Below, one piece after another: positions 1-13,800 of a stretch of 64,000 bases of DNA. Position 1 is the first letter of the stretch, and the number at the start of each line of letters is the position of its first letter. The position numbers and the translations under genes are program-made. The notes under the pieces were generated by a model, which was not told the DNA's origin, ran no database searches, and was given only the letters and a program-made list of their open reading frames with translations. The stretch lies in the NCBI GenBank assembly GCA_950097015.1, contig CATNEN010000039.1:9037501-9101500 (forward strand), read 5' to 3'. Source of the stretch: Macrostomum hystrix (taxonomy: Eukaryota > Platyhelminthes > Macrostomidae).

Positions 1-335
1 CCTGACTTAATCTATCCCATACCCTTACTTAATCTATCCCACACCCTGACTTAATCTATCCCATACCCTGAATTAATCTATCCGATACCCTGACTTAATC
101 TATCCCACACCCTGACTTAATCTATCCCATACCCTGACTTAATCTATCCCATACCCTAACTTAATCTATCCCATACCCTGACTTAATCTATCCCATACCC
201 TGACTTAATCTATCCCACACCCTGACTTAATCTATCCCATACCCTGACTTAATCTATCCCATACCCTGACTTAATCTATCCCACACCCTGACTTAATCTA
301 TCCCATACCCTGACTTAATCTATTCCGTTCCCACA
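1..335. repeat. Minisatellite, 22-bp unit
   Basis: About 15 head-to-tail copies of a 22-bp unit with core CCTGACTTAATCTATCCCAT; the array runs off the left edge of the window. It probably lies in an intron of the receptor-like gene that follows. Stop codons occur in each unit, so it is non-coding. Confidence 0.95.
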
Positions 336-633
336 AGCAGCCAAAAGCAGCGGAACCATCTGTCCCACAAATGCTATTGCATAACCACACTATTTCTTGT
401 TCGAAGAAAGGAGGCCACCATGGGGGGGATAAAAGGATTTGCCTTATCAACAGTTTCGGGACACGGCCCTAAGTAACTAGAGATTCAGCTGCCAATTGAA
501 GATAAAGTCGTGACAGAGTTGCAGAATTCAGGCACAGTCATGTTTTACATGTTCAGCGATTCAGAATAATTAGATGTAGTTGTTACTGTATTTGGAATAT
601 GATTAATTTTATGTTTGGCCTTCGACAAACTTT
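336..633. other. Unique non-coding spacer
   Basis: Non-repetitive sequence between two arrays. I see no convincing exon, RNA gene or element. It is probably intronic, because the first recognisable exon downstream begins in mid-codon. Confidence 0.5.
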
Positions 634-1640
634 TAGGTTAGATGTAAGATTAGTTTTAGGTCAGGATATTATTCATTTTAGGTTAGGTCTACGATTCAGT
701 TTAGGTTAGGTCTACGATTCAGTTTAGGTTAGTTCGATGATTTAGTTTAGGTTAGGTCTCCGACTCTGTTTAGGTTAGGTCTATGATTTAGTTTAGGTTA
801 GATCTACGATTCAGTTTAGGTTAGGTCTACGATTCGGTTTAGGTTAGGTCTACGATTCAGTTTAGGTTAGTTCGATGATTTAGTTTAGGTTAGGTCTCCG
901 ACTCTGTTTAGGTTAGGTCTATGATTTAGTTTAGGTTAGATCTACGATTCAGTTTAGGTTAGGTCTACGATTCAGTTTAGGTTAGGTCTACGATTCAGTT
1001 TAGGTTAGGTCTACGATTCAGTTTAGGTTAGATCTATGATTCAGTTTAGGTTAGGTCTACGATTCAGTTTAGGTTAGGTCTACGATTCAGTTTAGGTTAG
1101 GTCTACGATTCAGTTTAGGTTAGGTCTACGATTCAGTTTAGGTTAGATCTACGATTCAGTTTAGGTTAGGTCTATGATACAGTTTAGGTTAGGTCTACGA
1201 TTCAGTTTAGGTTAGGTCTACGATTCAGTTTAGGTTAGGTCTACGATTCAGTTTAGGTTAGGTCTACGATTCAGTTTAGGTTAGTTCGATGATTTAGTTT
1301 AGGTTAGGTCTCCGACTCTGTTTAGGTTAGGTCTACGATTCAGTTTAGGTTAGGTCTACGATTCAGTTTAGGTTAGTTCGATGATTTAGTTTAGGTTAGG
1401 TCTCCGACTCTGTTTAGGTTAGGTCTATGATTTAGTTTAGGTTAGATCTACGATTCAGTTTAGGTTAGGTCTAAGATTCAGTTTAGGTTAGGTCTACGAT
1501 TCAGTTTAGGTTAGATCTATGATTCAGTTTAGGTTAGGTCTAAGATTCAGTTTAGGTTAGGTCTACGATTCAGTTTAGGTTAGGTCTACGATTCAGTTTA
1601 GGTTTGGTCTACGATTCAGTTTAGGTTTGGGTCGATGGTT
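634..1640. repeat. Minisatellite, 23-bp unit with block structure
   Basis: About 43 copies of a 23-bp unit with core GGTTAGGTCTACGATTCAGT. Variant units carrying TTCGATGATTTAG and TCTCCGACTCTG recur together as a block near 731, 868, 1283 and 1377. This shows that multi-unit segments, not only single units, were copied. Confidence 0.95.
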
Positions 1641-1786
1641 AGGTTTAGTTTAGCCTTTGATTCATATAGTTTCGGTTTGCGAATAAGGTTCTGTTAATAA
1701 AAATGTCATTTTAAGGCGATCGATAATATGATTTCCTTCATCATAATTTAAATATAAAATAGTTTCTAAAATTCACGTCTCTTCAG

Positions 1787-1861
1787 AGTGCTCAACCAGC
1801 TGCTCTAAGGGTCACGTGCAGGTGGCGCCCTGCGGCCCACTGAGCAACATTCAGTGCACAG
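1787..1861 (+). CDS. Exon: TNFR-like cysteine module 1
   Basis: A 75-nt exon preceded by a cttcag acceptor and followed by GTAGGC, entering and leaving in phase 1. It encodes a Cys-rich segment (ECSTSCSKGH...CGPLSNIQCTG) with four cysteines. It has the same length, phase and closing CTG motif as the exon at 3632-3706, so the two are likely duplicates. Confidence 0.75.
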
Positions 1862-4800
1862 GTAGGCAGTGAAGTTTGTACTTTAATTTTTAACTGATTG
1901 CCAATTAGTAAATAAACAGTTTTTCGGTTCATTTTTTCAGCTTACGCCGCCGAGACCAACAGCTGTAAGTGCTAGTTGTCTCAGTGTCTCACTGCGACCT
2001 GCCTGCTATTCGTGGAATTGAAAACTTATGAGATACATTCATTCCTCACACTTCATATCTAAGCCTTCAAATCACACCCTTCATATCTCACCCTTCACAT
2101 CTCACCCTTCACATCTCACCCTTCACATCTCACCCTTCACATCTCACCCTTCACATCTCACCCTTCACATCTCACCCTTCACATCTCACCCTTCACATCT
2201 CACCCTTCACATCTCACCCTTCACATCTCACCCTTCACATCTCACCCTTAACATCTCACCCTTCACATCTCACCCTTCACATCTCACCCTTCACATCTCA
2301 CCCTTCACATCTCACCCTTCACATCTCACCCTTCACATCTCACCCTTCACATATCACCCTTCACATCTCACCCTTCACATCTCACCCTTCACATCTCACC
2401 CTTCACATCTCACCCTTCACATCTCACCCTTCACATCACGCCCTTCACATCTCACCCTTCACATCTCACCCTTCACATCACGCCCTTCACATCTCACCCT
2501 TCACATCTCACCCTTCACATCTCACCCTTCACATCTCACCCTTCACATCTCACCCTTCACATCTCGCCCTTCACATCTCACCCTTCACATCACACCCTTC
2601 AAATCTCACCCTTCACATCACGCCCTTCATATCTCAAATCTTACATCGACTCGGGCATTCATACTAATTTATCTCCCATAATTTTACCTTATCTCCTTCG
2701 ATCTGTCCAAATTTAAAAAGCAAGCGACTAACTTTTCCCATCTAATTGCCTCAGCTGCAATCTGATTGGCTGTAATAGCAGGCCCAGTGTCTGGGGTTGG
2801 TCGAGCGACGTCCGGCCAATCCCAGGTTGAGACAACTCCAGCATGAATTGCGGCTCACAATGGCCTCACACAATCGCTATTTCAGAGTGTGTGTGTGTGT
2901 GTCCAGTTCAAATCATTTCCACTAACTATCCCGCAGTACTTTGTTCTGAGCAGCTTTCGAAAAGAGAGCAGAAAAGAACGTCTCTATAGGGAGACAGAGA
3001 GAGAGAAATAAGGGGTGTAGGAGCTTCAGGGATTTTCTCTGCGATTGGCGGCCGCGTCTGACTGACAGGCGAATTCTCCCATTTACTCTCCCCTTCCCCT
3101 TCCCGCGCCAGCCAACTCGGTCGTGTCAGAATTCAAAAGAGAGCGAATAGAGCTTGTGCTGGCTTAGAGATCGGAGTCCGGGAACTGTTGCAGTTTTTCA
3201 ACCTCTAGTTATTTAAATACCGTTTTATTTCTGTTCCCCTCTGAGCACACCCCCTCCCCGTTTAACTCTCTCCCGTTTCTTATAAAACACACACCCTAAC
3301 GTATACTCCAGTAAACGTAATGTGCTCAGAATCAGAATCTACTCACGCGGTTATAAAACCGTTCTCAAAATTAGAATAAAATATTTGCCTTTTGATTGAC
3401 TTAAAACTTTGCCAAAGAAATTGAAGAACAGAAATTAGAGAAAGTTGAGACCAGCAGGTATGCTCAGACCAGGCAGCTGAAAGTGCGATGATTGCTCAAA
3501 CCGCCGCATGCCTGCAAGTGCATTTCAAATGCTACTGAAATATAACACTAAACCACCGCTGCTGCTGCTGCTAGTGCTGATTGCATCAGTGTCCAGATGC
3601 ACTGAACCTCCTGACCCAATCTTCTCGTCAGCAGCTTGCGAACAATGCCCGCCAGGCTTCTACGAGACCCAGTCCTGCCTGCGACCCGGACCGATACGGT
3701 GCACCGGTAAGTCCTGCTCTGCCTCTGATTGCTTCACTTTATGTTTTCTGCTCTTTCACTTCTCACTTCTCTCCTCTCTCCCGTCTTCTCTCTTTGCACT
3801 CCTTCCCCACTTTCTTCTCCCATCTCTGCCATCTGCTTTCTCTCTTATCTCATCTCTCATTTCTCCTCTCTCCTTTCTCCTCTATTATCTCTCCTCTCTT
3901 CTCTCCCCCTCTCGCCTCTCTCTTCTCTCCTCTCTCATCTCTCCTCTCTTATCTCTTCTCTCTCCCTCTCGCCTCTCTCTTCTCTCCTCTCTCATCTCTC
4001 CTCTCTCATCTCTCCTCTCTCATCTCTCCTCTCTCATCTCTCCTCTCTCATCTCTTCTCTCTCATCTCTCCTCTCTCATCTCTTCTCTCTCCCCTCTCCT
4101 TTCTCATCTCTCCTCTCTCATCTCTTCTCTCTCCCTCTCGCCCCTCTCATATCTTCTCTCTCCCTCTCGCCTCTCTCTTCTCTCCTCTCTCATCTCTCCT
4201 CTCTCCATCTCTCCTCTCTCCTCTCTCCTGTCTCCTCTCTCCTCTCTCCTCTCTCCTCTCTCATCTCTCATCTCTCCTCTCTCATCTCTCATCTCTCATG
4301 TCTCTCCTATCTCATATCTCCTCTTTCCTCTCATATCATTTCGGTCGCTGACCTCTTCTATGTTCTTGAGGTGTTCAAGGTCATGAGCTCGATTCCGCGG
4401 CGAGGCCATATGCATTTGGGAGCCGCAGAGAGAAGGCTTGGGGACTTTTCGTATTATTTACGCCCTTGATGGCCAACCTCCATGGCACAGTGAGTGAAAG
4501 TATACACTGCCTGACGATGAGAAGGTCAGGAAGATTCACACACCTGTGTGAGTGTGTACCTGCGTACAGTATCTGTGTGTGTGTGTGCGCTTAGAATACT
4601 GTTGGACTTATTAATTAGAATATAATTAATTGGCTTCGTGTCCATCAAATTGCAGAAACTATAGCATGGACGTATGCTTGTTCATTAGCTAGTGCCAATC
4701 TGAAAATATCAGTTTTAAAGTTAGCAAGCAGTTCTTAGCACAAGATCATCATAGCCGAAATGTGTTTCCAATAGAAATAAATATTTGCTTTCAAAATATT

Positions 4801-7800
4801 CAACTACATGGAGTGCCAAAAGATAAAAATTAACTGAAAGTGATTAATGAATCTAGAATTTGAAACGTTCTCAAGATCCTAATGCATCTCGAAAATCCTC
4901 ATTTTACTCACATTTTTTCTCCACATATTTACTCGTGAATTCATCCTATTCCATTTTCCTTTGCAACATCTGCGCCCTTAAGAAACAATTCTCAACTCTT
5001 GAGCCTTTCTTAGAAATGATGAGCCACAATCTGTTAAAACCCAATGCAAATCGACCTGATGGAGAATTTAAATAAAAGAAGATCCAAAAAATAACTCAGT
5101 CATTCGATGTTCGACAGAAAATATCCACACTTGGAAAGTTTCCACACGGGGTCAGATAGAGTGTCCACCTGATACACAGGGTGTCCACCTGATACACAGG
5201 GTGTCCACCTGATACACAGGGTGTCCACCTGATACACAGGGTGTCCACCTGATACACAGGGTGTCTACCTGATACACAGGGTGTCCACCTGATACACAGG
5301 GTGTCCACCTGATACACAGGGTGTTCACCTGATACACAGGGTGTTCACCTGATACACAGGGTGTTCACCTGATACACAGGGTGTTCACCTGATACACAGG
5401 GTATCCACCTGATACACAGGGTGTCCACCTGATACACAGGGTGTCCACCTGATACACAGGGTGTTCACCTGATACACAGGGTGTCCACCTGATACACAGG
5501 GTGTCCACCTGATACACAGGGTGTTCACCTGATACACAGGGTATCCACCTCAAAGACATACACGATGTCCACCTCAAAGACATACACGATGTCCACCTCA
5601 AAGACATACACAGCGTCCACCTCAAAGACAAACACGATGTCCACCTCAAAGACATACACGATGTCCACCTCAAAGACATACACAGTGTCCATCTCAAAGA
5701 CATACACGATATCCACCTCAAAGACATACGCGATGTCCACCTCAAAGACATACACGATGTCCACCTCAAAGACATACACGATGTCAAAGGCATACACGAT
5801 GTCCACCTCAAAGACATACACGATGTCCACCTCAATTGGTCCATTTCAGACCCATCTCGGCCACTCAGACAGCCAGGCGACCGAGCACAGTTGACCGACG
5901 ATGACTTTGTCAATTCGGGTAAGTAATTTAGCAAGGTGTCTTGTGCAAGTGTTTAAATAGTAGCTCCACAGTGCTGTTTTTATTTTTAAATGTCTTTTTT
6001 TAACTTTCTAACCAAATCCACTTAGTTAGTTGTACTTTTAGGAGTCGATAAGTTTCAAATTTTAGGTTGCATCACAGGAGCTGCCGTGGTATCAAATTTA
6101 ACTTCAATTTAAGTCGGTACTTTGCATTCCGTATCGTGTCTTGCATGAGTACGAGTAAAAGTCTGCTCAAAAAGTGAATGAGGTATGACTCATCATTTGG
6201 TTGTTAGCGACCCGGCTGATCACTGGGAAAATGAGGAAATATATTAATAATAAAATGTTTCTCTGCCATTGAACGCGACACTGCGAAAACACGATTTTGG
6301 CGCGTGCCTAGCTACTAACAGACTCAAAACTTTTTAATTAATAAACTCTTCCCCACACGGATCCCAATCCAGTCTATGCTCCTGGAATCGCAGCTTGGAA
6401 AAGCAACAGAATGAAAGACAACAGAGCTTCCATAGTTGAGTCTTTTGTCAGGCGGCAAAGTTGGCTGCTTTTTTTCTTATAAATATCTGAGACAGCGAGG
6501 GAGAGCAGTGTGAGCAGTGAGCATTGCTTGCGGATTGAGCAAGGTATTAGTAGTTAACACAGGGTATTGGGGACACCGAGTGGTAAGCTTTAGATTATTG
6601 GGTCTGAACAAAAGATTTTACGCGAGTGACTGACGCAAGTGTAGCCGGTTGGTTAAAGATTAGACAAAGTTGAAATTCTAACGAGCCAAGGACTGGAGCA
6701 GAAGGGCTGTAGACAACGAGTTAGTGGACAGGGGCTTTGCGAGAGATGAGACTGAAGAGATTAGATAGTAGAGAGATGAGGCAAGGGAGCGATGAGACAC
6801 TGGAGAGATGGCACAGGGGAGAGATGAGACAGTAGAGAGATGAGACACAGGAGAGATAAGATAGTAGAGAGATGAGACACAGGAGAGATAAGATAGTAGA
6901 GAGATGAGACACAGGAGAGATAAGATAGTAGAGAGATGAGACACAGGAGAGATAAGATAGTAGAGAGATGAGACACAGGAGAGATAAGATAGTAGAGATA
7001 TGAGACACAGGAGAGATGAGACAGTAGAGAGATGAGACACAGGAGAGATAAGATAGTAGAGATATGAGACACAGGAGAGATGAGATAGTAGAGAGATGAG
7101 ACACAGGAGAGATGAGACAGTAGAGAGATGAGACACAGGAGAGATAAGATAGTAGAGATATGAGACACAGGAGAGATAAGATAGTAGAGAGATGAGACAC
7201 AGGAGAGATAAGATAGTAGAGAGATGAGACACAGGAGAGATAAGATAGTAGAGATATGAGACACAGGAGAGATAAGATAGTAGAGAGATGAGACACAGGA
7301 GAGATAAGATAGTAGAGAGATGAGACACAGGAGAGATAAGATAGTAGAGAGATGAGACACAGGAGAGATGAGATAGTAGAGATATGAGACACAGGAGAGA
7401 TGAGATAGTAGAGATATGAGACACAGGAGAGATGAGATAGTAGAGAGATGAGACACAGGAGAGATGAGACAGTAGAGAGATGAGACACAGGAGAGATAAG
7501 ATAGTAGAGATATGAGACACAGGAGAGATAAGATAGTAGAGAGATGAGACACAGGAGAGATAAGATAGTAGAGAGATGAGACACAGGAGAGATAAGATAG
7601 TAGAGATATGAGACACAGGAGAGATGAGACAGTAGAGAGATGAGACACAGGAGAGATAAGATAGTAGAGAGATGAGACACAGGAGAGATAAGATAGTAGA
7701 GAGATGAGACACAGGAGAGATAAGATAGTAGAGAGATGAGACACAGGAGAGATAAGATAGTAGAGAGATGAGACACAGGAGAGATAAGATAGTAGAGAGA

Positions 7801-10800
7801 TGAGACACAGGAGAGATAAGATAGTAGAGAGATGAGACACAGGAGAGATGAGACAAGTAGAGAGATGAGACACAGGAGAGATGAGACAAGTAGAGAGATG
7901 AGACACAGGAGAGATAAGATAGTAGAGAGATGAGACACAGGAGAGATAAGATAGTAGAGAGATGAGACACAGGAGAGATAAGATAGTAGAGAGATGAGAC
8001 ACAGGAGAGATAAGATAGTAGAGAGATGAGACACAGGAGAGATAAGATAGTAGAGAGATGAGACACAGGAGAGATAAGATAGTAGAGATATGAGACACAG
8101 GAGAGATGAGACAGTAGAGAGATGAGACACAGGAGAGATAAGATAGTAGAGAGATGAGACACAGGAGAGATAAGATAGTAGAGAGATGAGACACAGGAGA
8201 GATAAGATAGTAGAGAGATGAGACACAGGAGAGATGAGACAAGTAGAGAGATGAGACACAGGAGAGATAAGATAGTAGAGATATGAGACACAGGAGAGAT
8301 AAGATAGTAGAGAGATGAGACACAGGAGAGATAAGATAGTAGAGAGATGAGACACAGGAGAGATAAGATAGTAGAGAGATGAGACACAGGAGAGATGAGA
8401 CAGTAGAGAGATGAGACACAGGAGAGATAAGATAGTAGAGAGATGAGACACAGGAGAGATAAGATAGTAGAGAGATGAGACACAGGAGAGATAAGATAGT
8501 AGAGATATGAGACACAGGAGAGATAAGATAGTAGAGAGATGAGACACAGGAGAGATAAGATAGTAGAGATATGAGACACAGGAGAGATAAGATAGTAGAG
8601 AGATGAGACACAGGAGAGATAAGATAGTAGAGAGATGAGACACAGGAGAGATAAGATAGTAGAGAGATGAGACACAGGAGAGATAAGATAGTAGAGAGAT
8701 GAGACACAGGAGAGATAAGATAGTAGAGAGATGAGACACAGGAGAGATAAGATAGTAGAGAGATGAGACACAGGAGAGATAAGATAGTAGAGAGATGAGA
8801 CACAGGAGAGATAAGATAGTAGAGAGATGAGACACAGGAGAGATAAGATAGTAGAGAGATGAGACACAGGAGAGATAAGATAGTAGAGAGATGAGACACA
8901 GGAGAGATAAGATAGTAGAGATATGAGACACAGGAGAGATGAGACAGTAGAGAGATGAGACACAGGAGAGATAAGATAGTAGAGATATGAGACACAGGAG
9001 AGATAAGATAGTAGAGAGATGAGACACAGGAGAGATAAGATAGTAGAGAGATGAGACACAGGAGAGATAAGATAGTAGAGAGATGAGACACAGGAGAGAT
9101 AAGATAGTAGAGATATGAGACACAGGAGAGATAAGATAGTAGAGAGATGAGACACAGGAGAGATAAGATAGTAGAGAGATGAGACACAGGAGAGATAAGA
9201 TAGTAGAGAGATGAGACACAGGAGAGATAAGATAGTAGAGAGATGAGACACAGGAGAGATAAGATAGTAGAGAGATGAGACACAGGAGAGATAAGATAGT
9301 AGAGAGATGAGACACAGGAGAGATAAGATAGTAGAGAGATGAGACACAGGAGAGATAAGATAGTAGAGAGATGAGACACAGGAGAGATAAGATAGTAGAG
9401 AGATGAGACACAGGAGAGATAAGATAGTAGAGAGATGAGACACAGGAGAGATAAGATAGTAGAGATATGAGACACAGGAGAGATGAGACAGTAGAGAGAT
9501 GAGACACAGGAGAGATAAGATAGTAGAGAGATGAGACACAGGAGAGATAAGATAGTAGAGAGATGAGACACAGGAGAGATAAGATAGTAGAGAGATGAGA
9601 CACAGGAGAGATAAGATAGTAGAGATATGAGACACAGGAGAGATAAGATAGTAGAGAGATGAGACACAGGAGAGATAAGATAGTAGAGAGATGAGACACA
9701 GGAGAGATAAGATAGTAGAGAGATGAGACACAGGAGAGATAAGATAGTAGAGAGATGAGACACAGGAGAGATGAGACAGTAGAGAGATGAGACACAGGAG
9801 AGATAAGATAGTAGAGAGATGAGACACAGGAGAGATATATGATAGTAGAGAGATGAGACACAGGAGAGATAAGATAGTAGAGAGATGAGACACAGGAGAG
9901 ATAAGATAGTAGAGAGATGAGACACAGGAGAGATGAGACAGTAGAGAGATGAGACACAGGAGAGATAAGATAGTAGAGAGATGAGAAACAGGAGAGATAA
10001 GATAGTAGAGAGATGAGACACAGGAGAGATGAGACAGTAGAGAGATGAGAAACAGGAGAGATAAGATAGTAGAGAGATGAGACACAGGAGAGATATATGA
10101 TAGTAGAGAGATGAGACACAGGAGAGATAAGATAGTAGAGAGATGAGACACAGGAGAGATAAGATAGTAGAGAGATGAGACACAGGAGAGATGAGACAAG
10201 TAGAGAGATGAGACACAGGAGAGATAAGATAGTAGAGAGATGCGACACAGGAGAGATATATGATAGTAGAGAGATGAGACACAGGAGAGATAAGATAGTA
10301 GAGAGATGAGACACAGGAGAGATAAGATAGTAGAGAGATGAGACACAGGAGAGATAAGATAGTAGAGAGATGAGACACAGGAGAGATATATGATAGTAGA
10401 GAGATGAGACACAGGAGAGATAAGATAGTAGAGAGATGAGACACAGGAGAGATATATGATAGTAGAGAGATGAGACACAGGAGAGATAAGATAGTAGAGA
10501 TATGAGACACAGGAGAGATGAGACAGTAGAGAGATGAGACACAGGAGAGATAAGATAGTAGAGAGATGAGACACAGGAGAGATAAGATAGTAGAGAGATG
10601 AGACACAGGAGAGATGAGATAGTAGAGAGATGAGACACAGGAGAGATAAGATAGTAGAGAGATGAGACACAGGAGAGATAAGATAGTAGAGAGATGAGAC
10701 ACAGGAGAGATAAGATAGTAGAGAGATGAGACACAGGAGAGATGAGATAGTAGAGAGATGAGACACAGGAGAGATAAGATAGTAGAGAGATGAGACACAG

Positions 10801-13800
10801 GAGAGATAAGATAGTAGAGAGATGAGACACAGGAGAGATAAGAGGCAGTGGAGAAATGAGACAATCGAGAGATGAGACATTGGGTAGATGAGAGAGGAGG
10901 CAGAGGAGAAAGGGGAGAAATCCAGTAACAGAGCCAGAAGAAGAAAAAGGGAGTTAAAATGTAGATTTCGAGTAGCAGGAGGATTTATAAAATCATTAAG
11001 AAATACAATTTCTTTAAAAAATGAAGATCGAATTCAATTGCTGCAAAGCAATTTATAGGCAAGTTTTTATAGGCATGGCTAGGCGGTTGGCTTCTTGTGC
11101 TTTGAAGCCTTTGCAAAATTGGCTACACCCCAAAAGGATTTTATTAAGCTGGGTTATCTGCGCCCCGGCTATAGCTTAAGTGACTCGGCAAGCATTTTCT
11201 GGCTACTTTTTCGTATTGTAACAATTTTTAAATGGCCAATTTTCCTTTAATCGTTGCGTCTTAAATGAATTTTTATGCTCAGACTTTTGCTAGCATTCTA
11301 AAAACCATTTGAGAATCAGAATTATGATACTATTATTGTGTAAGCCATTCACTGAAAAAATTGTTTTAATACTTTGCTATTCTTAGAGAATTTTTCTCTT
11401 TCTTTGTATTAATCAATACAATACAAGAGCCTAGTGGTTAGGGCGTCGGACTCACGACTTGAAGGTCGGGGGTTCGATTCCCGACTCCACTGAAACAATT
11501 TGTGTCCATTAGCAAGACACTTAACTCTGCATTGCTTCAGTTCACCCAGCTGTTAAATGGGTACCAGCATCAGCTGGGATAATTGAAGGTGGGTGTGGCG
11601 TCCCCCCAGTCCATGGACTGAACAGCTGTACGCAGCCTTCAGATGTGCCGCGCATTAGCTGCGGCTGTGCTGTCGGCTGCACATCTGGCCCGATTGGGGC
11701 AGGTGTAATCAATCAATCAAATTAATCAAGATACTAAACTTTAATTCAGTTTCATATTTCCGAATTTTAATTTGAAGGAACTTCTTGGTTCTCGTTTTCG
11801 GAATCTCGGACTTGAAGGAAAATTGTTTTTTTCCAATTAACAGAATCCACTTTCAATGGAACTTCCGATTCGGTAATTTCGGATTCAGGAATTCCGGATT
11901 CGGGAGTTTTTTTCATGATTTATCCCGTACTGGGAAGTACAATTTTTTATGTTTCTGTGCTCATGTTTCATTTTATCTACCTTAGCAACAGGTAAACGTA
12001 CTTTTAAAAAAAGTTAAACAAAAATTCAAACCAGTTTTTTAATTTTTGTCATAAAATAAAAAAAACACGAAGGGAAAATCATTTCTGACTTTCCAAGCCG
12101 CTTTCAAAAGAGTTGCAGATGCTGCACTGAGAGAATAGTAAACTCAGAAGTTGAAGGATAGTGTACAGGAAAACTTTCTTTCTAACCTCGGAATGTGTAA
12201 TGCTTGTTTGGGCCAACGGAACTCACATCTGTTATAGGACAAGCCTGTCTTAGACAGCTGTAGGCATAGTATGTAATTTTGCTAATTTTGTAGCGTTAAA
12301 TTCTCCCCATCCTGTGCACCCACCCCCCTCCCTCCTCCTTCTGAGTTCCTTCCACTCCAAGCTCACGCCCCCCGCCTTGCCTGTCAGCGACAGGCGGCAT
12401 TGGCGGCTTAGAGCTGAGAACTTGCATGGCAACTGTGATAAAGTGTATTTCAGAAGCGGTCCAAATTGAGTGTGGCGTGTGTTGTGGAGAATGGGACATT
12501 TTCCGGGACGCATTCAAACTAGGCTCTGTGGCACTATTGTGTTGCAAGATTATAGAAGCAATTCAGATTTGCATGGAGATCTGAAAATATTGCTTTTCAC
12601 ATTGCCTGAACTGTCGAATTTCAAGGTGCCGCTTGCAGTTATATTCTTAAAATAAAATTTTTGCGGTAGAAGATGGACAGAATTTTTGACATGTGGAGGG
12701 GAGGTGTTCTATGCAAGGGTCATTGTTTCTCAATGCGGCGCTGCCACAACTGCTTCCGCTTGAGTGACCCTCGCGGAGAAGCTTCTAGCTAGAGAAGCTG
12801 TTAGAATCGAGAAAAATCGTCATGCCTACTAGAAGACGTGGAAAATTGCTGTCTTTTGTATTTTTTCGGCCAATCAATTTGATTGATTTCGCTTTCTGCA
12901 TTTCTTTCTTTTTTGGTGCTTTCCTGGCTGCCTCCTTTGGGGTCGGTCCGCGTGTTGTTCACCGTGAGGCAACTGTCCTTCTTCGGCTAAAGTACACAGA
13001 CAAGCATTTATAGAGTTCTGATGATTATGCGAAGAAATTTAAATTATGGCCGGCAGATTTTCAAAGCCGAATTTTTAAATTTGTTGGTTTTATTCCGAGA
13101 TTTATCATTTCGTTTAAATTTGGTAATTTTCCGCTAAGTCTGGAGTGGGAATTTTCCATACAATTCAGGCATGGGAATTTTCCATTAAAATGTGCTTAGG
13201 AATTTTCCATTAAAATGTGCTTGGGAATTTTCCATTAAAATGTGCTTGGGAATTTTCCATTAAAATGTGCTTGGGAATTTTCCATTAAAATGTGCTTGGG
13301 AATTTTCCATTAAAATGTGCTTGGGAATTTTCCATTAAAATGTGCTTGGGAATTTTCCATTAAAATGTGCTTGGGAATTTTCCATTTAGTTTCAGCTTGG
13401 GAATTTTCCATCTATGAGTACTTTTTTGTTGGAGGTTGGAGGTTTTTCCATTTTGTTTTGGATTGGGGATTTTCCATTTAGTGTTTCTGATTTGAGATTT
13501 TTCCACTTAGCTTGCTATTGAGGGTTTTTTTAGTTATTGCTGAGGATTAGGAATTCGCCATTTTTTCTGATTTAAAACATTTTTTGTTCTAACTTTCTAT
13601 GTATTACCTTAAGATAGGATTTTTCCGTATTATTACAATTTATGAATTTTCCATTGTTAGCATAGGATTGAAAATTACTTAATATTTTTGTGTTTGGAAT
13701 TTTTGCATTGTAATTTAAAAAAGTACACGAAGGAAATAAAGTTTGAATAATTTGTACTCTATCTCGCAGAGTCGTCATCTCAAATTGTTGCGCAATCTAC

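Noticed and set aside
6678-10880. Three overlapping minus-strand open frames of about 1370-1400 codons
   Set aside because: The 32-bp unit has no stop on that strand in any frame, so all frames remain open. The proteins are the same Ser/Leu/Ile periodic sequence, with no splice or start logic, inside an intron of the receptor-like gene.
11426-11495. A functional tRNA gene
   Set aside because: A and B boxes are present, but the anticodon stem does not pair well and the sequence continues into a repeated body found elsewhere, so it is a SINE head.
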